Notes under the pieces: generated by a model
Databases searched by the model: none
Told to the model about the DNA's origin: nothing
The model's input: only the letters and a program-made list of their open reading frames with translations
Assembly: GCA_036005125.1 (NCBI GenBank)
Contig: DASYQV010000228.1
Location: 1 to 37,259, forward strand
Source of the DNA: DASYQV01 sp036005125
GTDB lineage: Bacteria; Acidobacteriota; Vicinamibacteria; Vicinamibacterales; UBA2999
Direction of reading: 5' to 3'
Length of the DNA stretch: 37,259 nucleotides
Shown: piece after piece, positions 16,307 to 25,132 of the stretch
Position numbering within the stretch: position 1 is the first letter of the stretch
How the letters are laid out: each line of letters starts with the position of its first letter
Program-made: the position numbers and the translations under genes

Positions 16307-17458
16307 GTGAGAACGCTTTCCATTTCCTCGAAGTTGCCGTCGACCGGTGTCAGCATTTTCGCGGTGATGTCTCGCCTCGCGGCCGAACATGGCGCGATCA
16401 ACCTGTCGCAGGGGTTTCCGGATTTCGACTGCGCGCCCGAGCTCGTGGAGGCGGTGGCGCGCGCCATGCGTGCGGGTCACAACCAGTATCCGCCCATGCC
16501 CGGAGTCCTCGCGCTACGCGAAGCGCTGGCGATGAAAATCGAGCGGCTCTACGGCCGCCGCTACGATCCGCTCACGGAGATCACCGTCACTTCCGGGGCG
16601 ACGGCGGCCATCTTCAGCAGCATCACAGCATTCGTACGCCCGGGGGACGAGGTCATCCTGTTCCAGCCGTGCTATGACTCGTACGTGCCGAGCGTGCAGC
16701 TCAGTGGCGGAACGCCGATTTACGTGACGATGCGCGCGCCCGATTACAGCATCGACTGGGACGAGGTTCGTCGCGCAATTTCGCCGCGGACGCGACTTCT
16801 TGTGCTCAATTCGCCCCATAACCCCAGCGGTATGATTCTGGACGCACGAGATATCGCGGAGCTGAAGCGCGTCCTGGAGAACACCGACGCTCTCGTCGTC
16901 GCCGACGAGGTCTACGAGCACATCGTGTTTGACGGGCAGCGCCATGAGAGTCTGGCGCGCGATCCGGACCTGGCCGCGCGCTCGGTTGTCATCAGCTCGT
17001 TCGGCAAAACGTACAGCGCAACGGGCTGGAAGGTCGGCTATTGCGCGGCGCCGCAGCCGCTGACGGCCGAGATTCAGCGCGTGCACCAGTTCGTGACGTT
17101 CACGGTGAACGGCGCCGTTCAGGTCGCCTATGCGGAATTCGTGCGACGCGATCCGAACTGCGCGGATCTCGCTCGGTTCTACCAGGCCAAGCGCGACCGC
17201 TTCCTCGAGCTGATCGCTGGTTCGCGCTTTCGGCCGCTGCCGTGCCGCGGCACGTACTTCCAGCTCCTGGATTACTCGGCCATCACGACCGAGCCCGACG
17301 CCGAATTCGCCATGCGCCTGCTCACCGGGCACGGTGTCGCTTCGATTCCGACTTCTGCGTTCCTGTGCGGCGTCGATCCAGGCCCCGTGCTCCGGTTTTG
17401 CTTCGCGAAGCGGGATGAGACGCTGGAGGCTGCGGCGGCAAAGCTCCGGCATGTCTGA
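16307..17458 (+). CDS. Class I/II aminotransferase, methionine/kynurenine type
   Basis: A PLP-dependent fold-type I aminotransferase of 383 residues. It has INLSQGFPDFDCAPELVEA and HNQYPPMPGVLALREA typical of the YbdL/KAT subgroup, NSPHNPSG at about 168-175, DEVYEHIVFDG, the PLP lysine K234 in SSFGKTYSATGWKVG, and a C-terminal arginine in LRFCFAKR for the substrate carboxylate. Members act on methionine, glutamine or kynurenine with 2-oxoacids such as 2-oxo-4-methylthiobutyrate, so a role in methionine salvage is plausible. The start is GTG at 16307, with no strong ribosome site. It overlaps the next gene by 8 bp. Confidence 0.92.
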   Translation: MRTLSISSKLPSTGVSIFAVMSRLAAEHGAINLSQGFPDFDCAPELVEAVARAMRAGHNQYPPMPGVLALREALAMKIERLYGRRYDPLTEITVTSGATAAIFSSITAFVRPGDEVILFQPCYDSYVPSVQLSGGTPIYVTMRAPDYSIDWDEVRRAISPRTRLLVLNSPHNPSGMILDARDIAELKRVLENTDALVVADEVYEHIVFDGQRHESLARDPDLAARSVVISSFGKTYSATGWKVGYCAAPQPLTAEIQRVHQFVTFTVNGAVQVAYAEFVRRDPNCADLARFYQAKRDRFLELIAGSRFRPLPCRGTYFQLLDYSAITTEPDAEFAMRLLTGHGVASIPTSAFLCGVDPGPVLRFCFAKRDETLEAAAAKLRHV

Positions 17459-18341
17459 GGTATCTCATCGGTTCGTCGTCCTGATCCTGATGCTGTGCGC
17501 GCTCGCGCCGCGTGCGCAGGGTCAGCACACCCAGACATCGCCCGAGGATGCGGCTTTTCTGAACGAGGTTCGCGAGAATCTGTCGCGGGCCGAGCAGCTC
17601 GCGCATCTGTACTCGTACAAGGAGCGCCGCACCGATGTGCACGCGAACCCGTTCGGCCGCATCGGCACCGGCGATACCCGAGTCCTCGAGGTCTACCCAT
17701 CTCCGAACCGCCAACTGACGTTCCGCCGGGTCATCGAGCGCGACGGAGTGCCGGTTCCTGACGCCGAGCTCCGAGAGCAAGAGAGGGAATACCAGCAGCG
17801 CGCGACGGACATTCACGCGCGTCTTTCGACGGAAGGCTTCGACGCCAGGACGGCGCGCGAGCGGGACGAGGCCGCCGCGCGGCAGCGCGCGAAGAACAGG
17901 CTCGACGACATTCTTCGCGTGCTCGTCTTCAATGTGAAGAGCCACGAGGTGCGCAATGGGGTGGAGACGGTGGTGGTTACCTTCCAGGGGCGCCCCGATG
18001 CCGAACCAATGACGCGCGAAGGCCGGATGGCCAAGAGCTTCAAAGGCACGATCTGGATCCATGACAAAGCTCGTGAGCTCATGGACGTCGAGGCCGTGAC
18101 GACCGACGACATCGCATTCGGTGGCTTCATCGCGAGAATCTCGGACGGCACGCGCACGACGATGACGAGGCGCGAGGTCGCGCCGGGCGTCTGGATGCCG
18201 ACCCGGGTGACCTTCAACGGCGAAGGCCGCGTGCTGCTGTTCCGGAAGCTGAAGATCGACTACCTGGTGGAATGGTTCGACTACAGGAAGATGACGCCGG
18301 GAGCCTCAGTCGGTGGCTTTGACCCGGGGGTAGAGCGCTAG
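17451..18341 (+). CDS. Secreted LolA-like protein of unknown function
   Basis: A 296-residue protein with signal peptide MSEVSHRFVVLILMLCALAPRAQG. The mature protein begins with charged helices (EVRENLSRAEQLAHLYSYKERR) and a long Arg/Glu-rich helix (ERDEAAARQRAKNRLDDIL). It then has a C-terminal beta-rich half (GTIWIHDKARELMDVEAVTTDD, GVWMPTRVTFNGEGRVLLFRKLKIDYLVEW) that resembles outer-membrane lipoprotein-sorting domains. The start overlaps the aminotransferase stop by 8 bp, so it is probably coupled. Its 3' end overlaps the convergent membrane-protein gene by 36 bp. The function is unknown; periplasmic or outer-membrane location is inferred. Confidence 0.82.
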   Translation: MSEVSHRFVVLILMLCALAPRAQGQHTQTSPEDAAFLNEVRENLSRAEQLAHLYSYKERRTDVHANPFGRIGTGDTRVLEVYPSPNRQLTFRRVIERDGVPVPDAELREQEREYQQRATDIHARLSTEGFDARTARERDEAAARQRAKNRLDDILRVLVFNVKSHEVRNGVETVVVTFQGRPDAEPMTREGRMAKSFKGTIWIHDKARELMDVEAVTTDDIAFGGFIARISDGTRTTMTRREVAPGVWMPTRVTFNGEGRVLLFRKLKIDYLVEWFDYRKMTPGASVGGFDPGVER

Positions 18342-19283
18342 TCCCAGTGCAGCCCACAGCAGCGCCCGTATGCGCCGTGCAAGCGCCAGCGAACCGCCGC
18401 CGGCAAGGCCGAGTGCGTTGACGACGGCGACATTCGACGCCTCGAGGGTGCCGATATTGCCCGGCACCACCGCGGACGGGATGCTGGCCAGCCGGGCGAA
18501 CGTTTCCACCGTCAGCGATTCCGTGATCGAGATCGGCTGATTGATCGCCCAGAAGACGAGCCAGACTTCGCTGGCCATCAGCAGATAGCAGACAATCGGC
18601 AGCACGGTCAGAATGACGAGGCGCCGGCGGTCGCCGCGCAGCAAGTCGAGCAGCACGTGTTCGACGTCGAGCACGAAGCGCACGACCCGGTGGCGTTCCA
18701 GGCGTCGATGAGTGATGCGATCGAGTACGTTGACGAGCCGTTCGAGATAATATTCGCTTCGCCTGCGGATCGCGAGCGTCAGCGTCGCGAGCATTCCGAC
18801 CGCGGCCATGGCGACGAGCGCGAAGATCAGCTCCCACCCGCCCGGCATCGTCAGACGCTGGATTGCAATCAGCGAGATGACGCCTGCAATGGTCGTCCCC
18901 ATCACGGCAAAGGCGAGTCGCTCGAGCGCGATCGCGGCTGTTGTGATCTCGGGCACGACGCGCTCGTAGAAGAGGAGTACCTTCAGCGGCTCTCCCGCGA
19001 GCCCGCGCACGGTGAAGAACCCGATGGCGTCGGCCGCCAGCCGCACCCGAAATAAACGCGTGAAGGCCGGCCGCGCGGAATCAGGAAACGCGACCGCCCA
19101 GCCCCACGTGCGCAGCAGATGCCAGATCGTGCCGGGGAGCAGTACCACCGGGAGGGCGAATCCAAGGAGGCTCGCGCGCTGGACGGTCTCGTCGAGATCG
19201 ATGTAGTAAAGCGTGAGAAGAAAAAGGACGATGCCGATGACGGCGGCGGCCACCGAGACGATCTGCGGTACGGACCGTCTCAC
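18306..19283 (-). CDS. LPG-synthase-TM / flippase-like membrane protein (UPF0104)
   Basis: A 325-residue integral membrane protein with about eight hydrophobic segments, starting IVSVAAAVIGIVLFLLTLYY. The family motifs are present: FRVRLAADAIGFFTVRGLAGEPLK in the first half and FARLASIPSAVVPGNIGTLEA near the C-terminus. Relatives include the transmembrane half of lysyl-phosphatidylglycerol synthase and archaeal or bacterial proteins thought to move lipid-linked sugars; no aminoacyl-transfer domain is fused here. The GTG start overlaps the RRM-protein stop in GTGA, with AAGGA seven bases ahead, so translation is coupled to that gene. The exact substrate is unknown. Confidence 0.88.
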   Translation of the reverse strand: MRRSVPQIVSVAAAVIGIVLFLLTLYYIDLDETVQRASLLGFALPVVLLPGTIWHLLRTWGWAVAFPDSARPAFTRLFRVRLAADAIGFFTVRGLAGEPLKVLLFYERVVPEITTAAIALERLAFAVMGTTIAGVISLIAIQRLTMPGGWELIFALVAMAAVGMLATLTLAIRRRSEYYLERLVNVLDRITHRRLERHRVVRFVLDVEHVLLDLLRGDRRRLVILTVLPIVCYLLMASEVWLVFWAINQPISITESLTVETFARLASIPSAVVPGNIGTLEASNVAVVNALGLAGGGSLALARRIRALLWAALGLALYPRVKATD

Positions 19284-19939
19284 TTATCCTTATCGTTGTC
19301 TTGATTGTCGTCGAGGTCGTCGCCGGGAGCGCTCGTGGCGAGATTCTCGAATTCGACCGCCTCGCCGTCCTCGAGATCGTCCACGTCGTAGATGCGTCCG
19401 CCGGTCTTCTCCTTGATGGGTCCGCGCGGCCGATGTTCCTGCTGCTGCCCTTTCTTACCCCGAAGTCGGCGCGGCGGGGCGGGCGGGCCAAAGTTCGCCG
19501 ACCGGTCGCGACCGCCACCAGACGGGGACGTCCCGCCTGGACCGCCGGGCCGTGGTCCACCGAATCCGCCGCTCGGACGCGGACTGAAGCCCCCGCCGCC
19601 ACCACCTGGCGGCCGCGGTGCAAAGCCGCCGCCTGGGGGACGGGGCCCGCCGAAGCCGCCTCCGGGAGGGCGACTGCCAGGCGGCCGATCCTCGCGCGCG
19701 CGCGCCTCGCTCACTGCGAGATTACGGCCCTGGAACGGCTGCGCGTCGAACCGCTGGATGATTTGGTCAGCAACCGCGCGATCGGCAAACTCGACGAAGG
19801 CGAAGCCGCGCGGGCGGCCGGTCTCTCGATCGACCGGCATGACGACGTGAGAAGGTGCCGCAACCGGGGCGAAGTGGGCGCGGAGATCCGCCTCGGATGC
19901 CCCGTACGGCAGATTCCCGATGAACAAACGAACTGGCAA
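19280..19939 (-). CDS. RRM RNA-binding protein with Gly/Pro/Arg-rich disordered tail
   Basis: A 219-residue protein. Residues 3-80 form one RRM: RNP2 LFIGNL at 5-10 and RNP1 GRPRGFAFVEF at 41-51. It should bind single-stranded RNA, as the cyanobacterial and proteobacterial cold-associated Rbp proteins do. Residues 85-160 are low-complexity repeats of the type PPGGGFGGPRP, which could support condensate formation. A basic patch (RRLRGKKGQQQ) follows, and the C-terminus is strongly acidic (DDLDDNQDNDKDK). The start is TTG at 19939, supported by GAGGGAG about 5-8 nt ahead. The stop overlaps the next gene in GTGA. Short RRM proteins in bacteria rarely carry such a long tail. Confidence 0.9.
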   Translation of the reverse strand: MPVRLFIGNLPYGASEADLRAHFAPVAAPSHVVMPVDRETGRPRGFAFVEFADRAVADQIIQRFDAQPFQGRNLAVSEARAREDRPPGSRPPGGGFGGPRPPGGGFAPRPPGGGGGGFSPRPSGGFGGPRPGGPGGTSPSGGGRDRSANFGPPAPPRRLRGKKGQQQEHRPRGPIKEKTGGRIYDVDDLEDGEAVEFENLATSAPGDDLDDNQDNDKDK

Positions 19940-20135
19940 GTGCTCCCTCGTGGAGTAACCCTTCGACTAACGCTCAGGGCCGGCCGTTCCAGAGCGCTCG
20001 GGGCAGCCCTTCCGCCTTTTCCGGAGAGCACACCCTCCGACACGCTTCGGGCACGCTCGGCGACACGTTCAGGACCACGCCGCGGCCGCCCTCCGTTGAA
20101 GCGGCCTCAGATTCTATCTCAAGAAGGGTCAAAGC

Positions 20136-21236
20136 TCACGGATGGGCTTCGAGTCCCTCGATAAATGTCGAGTAGGGGATAAGGGTTCGGCGCTCGAAAG
20201 CCCGTTCGAATGGCTCGCCTTGCGCCAGATCTTGAAGCAAGGCAACAACTGCCGGGGTTCCCGCCAAATCGACGAGCCTCTGCGCCGCGAGTGCGCTTTG
20301 GGCGTAGGCAAGCCGCGCGTCCCGGCCGCCCAGTCCGGCAAAGCTACCGTTGAGCTTCGAGTAAGGCAGGCGGCGCGACGCGGTTGCGATGGTCCGGTCC
20401 GCCCACTGTTCCCCGCCGTTCTCGAACAGCACGGCCAGACCCTCGTTGAGCCATGTCGGCACGCCCTGAGGGGCGAGGGTGCGGACGAGCACGTGCGTGA
20501 ACTCGTGAGCGAGGACGCGCTCGAGCTCGTCGGGTCGCCTCAGTGCGCCGCGGACCGGCACCCGGATGCGGCCGTCATAGACCGCAGCCGCCCAGTCCGG
20601 CGAGCGCGTGATGTCGCGGAACTGTTCCTGGGTGTACAAAACAACGGTGATGACCTGTTCGGGGAACGTGTAAAAAGCCGTGCCGATCCGCCAATACGCG
20701 GCTTCGAGAAGCTCGATCGCGCGGGACGCAAGCTGTTCGTCGGACGGTCCCTCGAAGAGCACTGTGAAATGCGACCCGTTCGACTGAAAGAAGCGGCTGT
20801 GCAGCGCCGACTCCCGCCGCCACTCGGTGAGCCGCTTCAGGAGCCCTTCGTGATTCGGCGCATGCGTCAGCGCGGCCTCGTAGACACGGATAGCCCCGTC
20901 GAGATCGCTGCCACGATAGAGAATCTCGCCCAGCAGCAGGGAGGCTGCGGTGTAATTCGGTGCGAGCTCGAGCGCCTGTTCGAGCGACTGGCGGGCTTTG
21001 GTGGTCTGACCGAGAAGGTGTGCCGCCAGCCCGGCGCCGAGATACAGCGAAGGGTCGCGCCGCTCGGCTTCGATGGCTTCGGCAAACGCCGCAGCCGCGT
21101 CCTGGCTCCGGCCCGCCCGAATCGCCTCCCAGCCGGCGCGTCCTGCCGCGGCAGCGCGCGTCCCCGGCGCTCCCTGCGCCAGGACCGAGGTGGCGAACAT
21201 CAGGAACCCGACTACCCCGAGTGTCAATCGCGTCAT
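20136..21236 (-). CDS. Secreted TPR protein with a peptidase-MA-like (gluzincin) domain
   Basis: A 366-residue protein with signal peptide MTRLTLGVVGFLMFATSVLA. Residues 25-140 are TPR helices (AWEAIRAG/SQDAAAAFAEAIEAE and LDGAIRVYEAALTHAPNHE types). The C-terminal half is a gluzincin metalloprotease: HEFTH at about 244-248 in VLAHEFTHVLV, with the third ligand glutamate in TWLNEGLAVLFE at about 265. The active site therefore looks intact, unlike many relatives. AGGGG lies just ahead of the ATG at 21236. The substrate is unknown; periplasmic or surface location is inferred. It stands alone between the RRM operon and glpK. Confidence 0.87.
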   Translation of the reverse strand: MTRLTLGVVGFLMFATSVLAQGAPGTRAAAAGRAGWEAIRAGRSQDAAAAFAEAIEAERRDPSLYLGAGLAAHLLGQTTKARQSLEQALELAPNYTAASLLLGEILYRGSDLDGAIRVYEAALTHAPNHEGLLKRLTEWRRESALHSRFFQSNGSHFTVLFEGPSDEQLASRAIELLEAAYWRIGTAFYTFPEQVITVVLYTQEQFRDITRSPDWAAAVYDGRIRVPVRGALRRPDELERVLAHEFTHVLVRTLAPQGVPTWLNEGLAVLFENGGEQWADRTIATASRRLPYSKLNGSFAGLGGRDARLAYAQSALAAQRLVDLAGTPAVVALLQDLAQGEPFERAFERRTLIPYSTFIEGLEAHP

Positions 21237-21254
21237 CCAACCCCTATGTTACGT

Positions 21255-21385
21255 TACACAGGCCTCAGGCCTCAGCGCTGTTCGGGCATCGAGCAGGCTG
21301 AGGCCTGACACAGCCGGGGATCCCTGCCCTTTGACTCGCTCAGGGCATCCCGAGCGGAGTCGAGGGATGAGGTCTGATTCCTGAA
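21255..21385. repeat. GGCCTCAGG / CCTGA word repeats before glpK
   Basis: CAGGCCTCAGGCCTCAG (about 21258-21274) faces GAGCAGGCTGAGGCCTGA (21292-21309), forming a long imperfect hairpin. It is followed by GACTCGCTCAGGGCATCCCGAGCGGAGTC, whose ends pair (GACTC/GAGTC). These hairpins separate the divergent peptidase-MA and glpK genes and leave no obvious ribosome site before glpK. Confidence 0.5.
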
Positions 21386-21392
21386 GCCCTTC

Positions 21393-22886
21393 ATGCGTGA
21401 GTACATCCTTGCCCTGGACCAGGGCACGACCTCCAGTCGAGCGATCGTATTTGGACGAGACGGACGCGTTCGAGCCGCCGCACAGCAGGAATTCCCCCAG
21501 ATACTTCTTCCATCCGGGCACGTCGAGCACGATCCGGAGGCCATCTGGTCGTCGCAATTGGCAGTCGCGCGCGAGGCCATCGCTCGTGCGGGGTTGACGG
21601 CACACGACCTGGCCGCGATCGGTATCACCAATCAGCGCGAGACGACGGTGCTCTGGGACCGGCATACCGGTCGACCGGTGGCGAACGCGATCGTGTGGCA
21701 GAGCAGAATCACGACGCCGATCTGCGAACGCTTGAAGGCCGAGGGCTTGGAGCCTGTGTTCCGGTCCAGGACCGGTCTCGTGCTCGACCCGTACTTTTCC
21801 GGCACAAAGGTCCGCCACCTGCTCGACTCCATCCCAGGCCTTCGCCTGCGCGCCGAGCGGGGCGACGTGTTGTTCGGGACGGTTGATTCTTTCCTGTTGT
21901 GGCGACTGACTGGTGGCGCGGTACACGCGACGGACGTCAGCAACGCGAGCCGTACGCTGCTCTTTGATCTTCACACGCTCGCCTGGGACGACGAGCTGCT
22001 CGAGCTCATGGGTGTCCCGCGAGCGATGCTGCCCGAAGTGCGCGGCTCGAGCGAAGTGTACGGCGAAACGGACGCATCGCTGTTTGGTGCGTCCGTCTCT
22101 GTCACAGGAGTCGCTGGCGACCAGCAGGCGGCTCTCTTCGGCCAGGCGTGCTTCGCGTCCGGCGATGCGAAGAACACGTACGGCACCGGCTGCTTCCTCC
22201 TCATGAACACGGGGGACAAGGCGGTGCCCTCGGCCGGCGGTCTGCTGACCACGGTTGGCTGGCGTATTGGCGGGCGGACGACGTACTGCCTCGAGGGCGC
22301 CGTGTTCGTTGCTGGCGCTGTGGTGCAGTGGCTCCGTGACGGGCTGCGCGCCATCGCCTCGTCCGGCGAGGTCGAGACGCTGATGCGTCGCGTGCCCGAC
22401 AGCGGCGGAGTGTACTTCGTCCCCGCTTTTGTGGGGCTCGGCGCGCCGTACTGGGATCCGTACGCACGCGGCCTGGTCATCGGCCTCACGCGCAGCACGA
22501 CCATCGAGCACATCGCGCGCGCAGCGGTCGACTCGATGGCGTTCCAGACGCGCGACGTGCTCGATCTCATGCAGCGCGAGTGCGGCGCCTGCCTGACGGC
22601 GCTCAAGGTGGACGGCGGCGCGACTGCCAATGCCACGCTCCTGCAGTTCCAGGCCAATCTGCTCGGCGTTCCCGTGCGGCGTCCCGTCGTGGCCGAGACC
22701 ACCGCACTCGGCGCAGCGTATCTGGCTGGGCTCGCGGTCGGCTACTGGACCGATCTCGAGGACATTCGTCGGAACTGGGCACTCGACCGCGAGTTCACGC
22801 CAATGGGCGACGCCGCGTGGCGTGACGGGCTCTATGCAGATTGGAAGAAGGCTGTCGCGCGCTCGCAGAGATGGACCTCAAAGTAG
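21393..22886 (+). CDS. glpK: Glycerol kinase
   Basis: A FGGY-family kinase that phosphorylates glycerol to sn-glycerol 3-phosphate with ATP. Its 497 residues match the family. Visible motifs: ALDQGTTSSRA (phosphate loop, 7-17), GITNQRETTVLWD (Arg-Glu contact glycerol), GTVDSFLLWRLTGG, GVAGDQQAALFGQ (catalytic aspartate), and KNTYGTGCFLLMNTG, PAFVGLGAPYWDP, LKVDGGATAN (FGGY signatures and nucleotide site). The usual WQ-D/C-RRT reads WQSRIT, a minor change. The start ATG at 21393 fits the family although the upstream sequence is repeat-derived and lacks a clear ribosome site. No glpF, glpD or glpR is adjacent. Confidence 0.97.
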   Translation: MREYILALDQGTTSSRAIVFGRDGRVRAAAQQEFPQILLPSGHVEHDPEAIWSSQLAVAREAIARAGLTAHDLAAIGITNQRETTVLWDRHTGRPVANAIVWQSRITTPICERLKAEGLEPVFRSRTGLVLDPYFSGTKVRHLLDSIPGLRLRAERGDVLFGTVDSFLLWRLTGGAVHATDVSNASRTLLFDLHTLAWDDELLELMGVPRAMLPEVRGSSEVYGETDASLFGASVSVTGVAGDQQAALFGQACFASGDAKNTYGTGCFLLMNTGDKAVPSAGGLLTTVGWRIGGRTTYCLEGAVFVAGAVVQWLRDGLRAIASSGEVETLMRRVPDSGGVYFVPAFVGLGAPYWDPYARGLVIGLTRSTTIEHIARAAVDSMAFQTRDVLDLMQRECGACLTALKVDGGATANATLLQFQANLLGVPVRRPVVAETTALGAAYLAGLAVGYWTDLEDIRRNWALDREFTPMGDAAWRDGLYADWKKAVARSQRWTSK

Positions 22887-23397
22887 AAAGTGGGAAAGTG
22901 GAATAAGTGGAAAGTAGGTGTGGGATGCCTCGGGACACCTTACTTTCCACTTTACTTTCCACTTTCCACTTTGAACTTTTAACTTGGTTTGACAGGGCGC
23001 AAGGCTCTGACCATCGGGCGATCGAGGAATCGGATCATCGCACTGCGCATTGGGTGATCGTTCCGAAACCTCTGCCGGCTCCAATCACCCGATGATCGAC
23101 GATTCAGCCAGTTGCCTTGCGCCCCTCGCGCAGGCGGCACAAACTTGCGATGCCACGTGCGCGATTTCGGTGTCTTTGCGGTCGAAGTCGTCTGAGCCGT
23201 TGTCATGAGCGCGATCGCGCCCGGCTACGGCCCAGCAATATGTGTGGTCACCAGTATTTGAGCAAGCGGGCTGCCATCAGGAGTAGCGCCGAAACTCCCG
23301 GTAATCGTGGGATGCGGCCGAACGGATGTGTTCCGCTCGCGGACAGGCGGCGTAAACAGGCGTCTGTTTTGCACCGCCGAGGTGTCGGAGGGGCACG
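22883..23397. repeat. Repeat-filled intergenic region after glpK
   Basis: AAGTGGAAAGT-type words (22885-22917) face TACTTTCCACTTTCCACTTT words (22941-22975), a long A/T-richer hairpin acting as a likely glpK terminator. A separate 130-bp inverted unit follows: GGGCGCAAGGC (22995-23005) against GCCTTGCGCCC (23114-23124). Its inner halves (GACCATCGGGCGATCG and CAATCACCCGATGATC) are also partly complementary. The remaining 270 bases hold no recognisable gene and should contain the promoter of the BON protein. Confidence 0.5.
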
Positions 23398-24549
23398 ATG
23401 AGAACACCTCAGCTTCTGTGGACGACCGTCATCGCCGGCATAGTGGCAGTCGCGGCCGCGTGCAACCGCACCGACACGGCGGCCGACGCGCGCCGTGCTG
23501 CCGCCGAGGTCAAGAAGGTGGCGGCACGAGCGGGCGATCAGCTCGCGGATAGCTGGCTCACCACGAAAATCCAGGCGCAATACTTTGCCGACGATGACAT
23601 CAAGGCGCGGTACATCAACGTTTCCACGCGCGATGGCGTAGTCACGCTGAGCGGCCGTGTCAAGTCGGCCGACGCGAAGCAGCAGGCGCTGCAGATCGCT
23701 CAGAACACGGACGGCGTCCGGCAGGTTCAGGACCACCTCGTCATCGGCCTGGAGCAGGCGCGCGACCGGTCGTCCGTGCCCGAACAGATGGACGCAGCAT
23801 GGATCACCACGAAGATCCAGGCGAAGTACTTTGCCGATCCATCCGTCAACGGACGAGACATCAACGTGACGACCACCAATGGCGTGGTCACGCTCTCGGG
23901 ACGCGTCGATTCCGAACAGACGAGACAGCAGGCAATCGCGATCGCGCGGGGTACTGATGGCGTCGCGCGCGTCGAGGATCGCCTGGCGGTGCAGCCCGAA
24001 GGAGCGGTGGCGACGACAGGCGCGGCAGGGGGCAACACAGGACGTACGCTCGGCGAGAAGATCGACGACGCGCGGATCACGAGCACGATTCAGTCGAAGT
24101 ATTTCCTGGACGACCTCGTAAAGGGACGTCGCATCAACGTCGACACGCGACAGGGCGTGGTGACCCTGCGCGGAGACGTCGGCAACGAATCGGAGCGGGC
24201 GCAGGCGCTGTTGCTCGCGCGAAACACCGATGGCGTGCAGCGCGTGGAGGACAACCTGACGGTCAACCCCGCGGTGACGGCATCGACGAGCGCGACCGCG
24301 GACAACGCGCCGCCCATCGCCGAGCGAGCCGACGATGCGCAGCTGACAACGAAGATCCAGTCGAAGTTCTTCCTGGATAGTCAGGTGAAGGCAGGCTCGA
24401 TCGACGTGTCGAGCAAAGACGGCGTCGTGCTGCTCGAGGGCACTGTGCCGAACGAGGCGGCTCGGAAGAAGGCGGTCTCAGTCGCCCGCTCGACCGATGG
24501 CGTCGTGCAGGTGATCGATCGGCTCAAAGTCGCGGCGCGGAAGAAATAA
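23398..24549 (+). CDS. Lipoprotein with four BON domains
   Basis: A 383-residue envelope protein. It begins MRTPQLLWTTVIAGIVAVAAAC, a lipoprotein-like signal with Cys at about 22. Four BON domains follow (about 50-115, 130-195, 218-285 and 310-380), each of the form (W/Q)LTTKIQ.KYF.D..VK...I.V....GVV.L.G.V......A..IA..TDGV..V.D.L. BON domains are found in OsmY, secretins and mechanosensitive channels and are thought to bind phospholipid or carbohydrate in the periplasm. GGAGGGG sits 5 nt before the ATG. Repeats 1 and 2 are closest to one another, which suggests recent internal duplication. An osmotic or envelope-stress role is inferred from the OsmY family. Confidence 0.92.
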   Translation: MRTPQLLWTTVIAGIVAVAAACNRTDTAADARRAAAEVKKVAARAGDQLADSWLTTKIQAQYFADDDIKARYINVSTRDGVVTLSGRVKSADAKQQALQIAQNTDGVRQVQDHLVIGLEQARDRSSVPEQMDAAWITTKIQAKYFADPSVNGRDINVTTTNGVVTLSGRVDSEQTRQQAIAIARGTDGVARVEDRLAVQPEGAVATTGAAGGNTGRTLGEKIDDARITSTIQSKYFLDDLVKGRRINVDTRQGVVTLRGDVGNESERAQALLLARNTDGVQRVEDNLTVNPAVTASTSATADNAPPIAERADDAQLTTKIQSKFFLDSQVKAGSIDVSSKDGVVLLEGTVPNEAARKKAVSVARSTDGVVQVIDRLKVAARKK

Positions 24550-25132
24550 CAGGCTTCAGGCTCCGGCCCTCGGGCTTCAGGAACGTCGGCCTCATGGCCG
24601 TGGCCTGAAGCCCGCCCGAAGTCCGGAGCCGAAGGCCGTAGCCTGATTTGCCAACCATCCCGGAGTCAGCGTGAACTGCCACAACCATCCCTTGTCGGGC
24701 CGGTCGAGCGGCCGCACGTAATCCCGCTGGAGAATCGCGTAGCCAAGGGCGCGTCTCGTACACTATCTTGTTGCGGCCGAAGTACTGAGCATTGACCACC
24801 GGCCCGAGCACGACAGGGCGTTCTCCAAAATGCGCGGACATCGGGCATATGGCATTCCGCCGTCAGGGTGGCGCTCGGAACGGTCGAGATCGTTGGCCCC
24901 TGAGGAGAGTCGCCGTCCCGATGAGTCGCGTCGTGCAGTTATTTCCGACCTAACCGACACGACTCACCACGCGAATTCCGACAGAGACACGAGAGTTCAC
25001 GACTCGTTCGAGGCACGCACTTTGTAGCAGAGAAGCGCCAGAGGTAGGTCACGGCCACACCCGTTTTCGTGTGGGCTGGGCTGTCGGGGCTTTCGCATCT
25101 ATCATGATGTCGCTTAAGGAGGGTCAGATTCC
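24550..25132. other. Intergenic region with word repeats and a gene fragment
   Basis: CAGGCTTCAGGCTCCGG and GGGCTTCAGG (24550-24581) face GTGGCCTGAAGCCCG and TCCGGAGCCGAAGG (24599-24635), forming a long terminator-like structure after the BON gene. A minus-strand coding remnant occupies about 24592-24850 (separate entry). From 24860 to 25050 nothing is recognisable. CCACAC-ccgttttc-GTGTGG at about 25053-25072 is a small hairpin ahead of the next gene. Confidence 0.45.
24592..24850 (-). pseudogene. Frameshifted C-terminal gene fragment, unidentified
   Basis: On the minus strand one frame reads HFGERPVVLGPVVNAQYFG then RNKIVYETR. Near 24745 the protein-like sequence continues in another frame as LGYAILQRDYVRPLDRPDK then GWLWQFTLTPGWLANQATA, ending at TGA (24592-24594). 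The two pieces together look like a single decayed C-terminal region. No start, ribosome site or upstream domain remains. I do not recognise the parent family. Confidence 0.35.
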
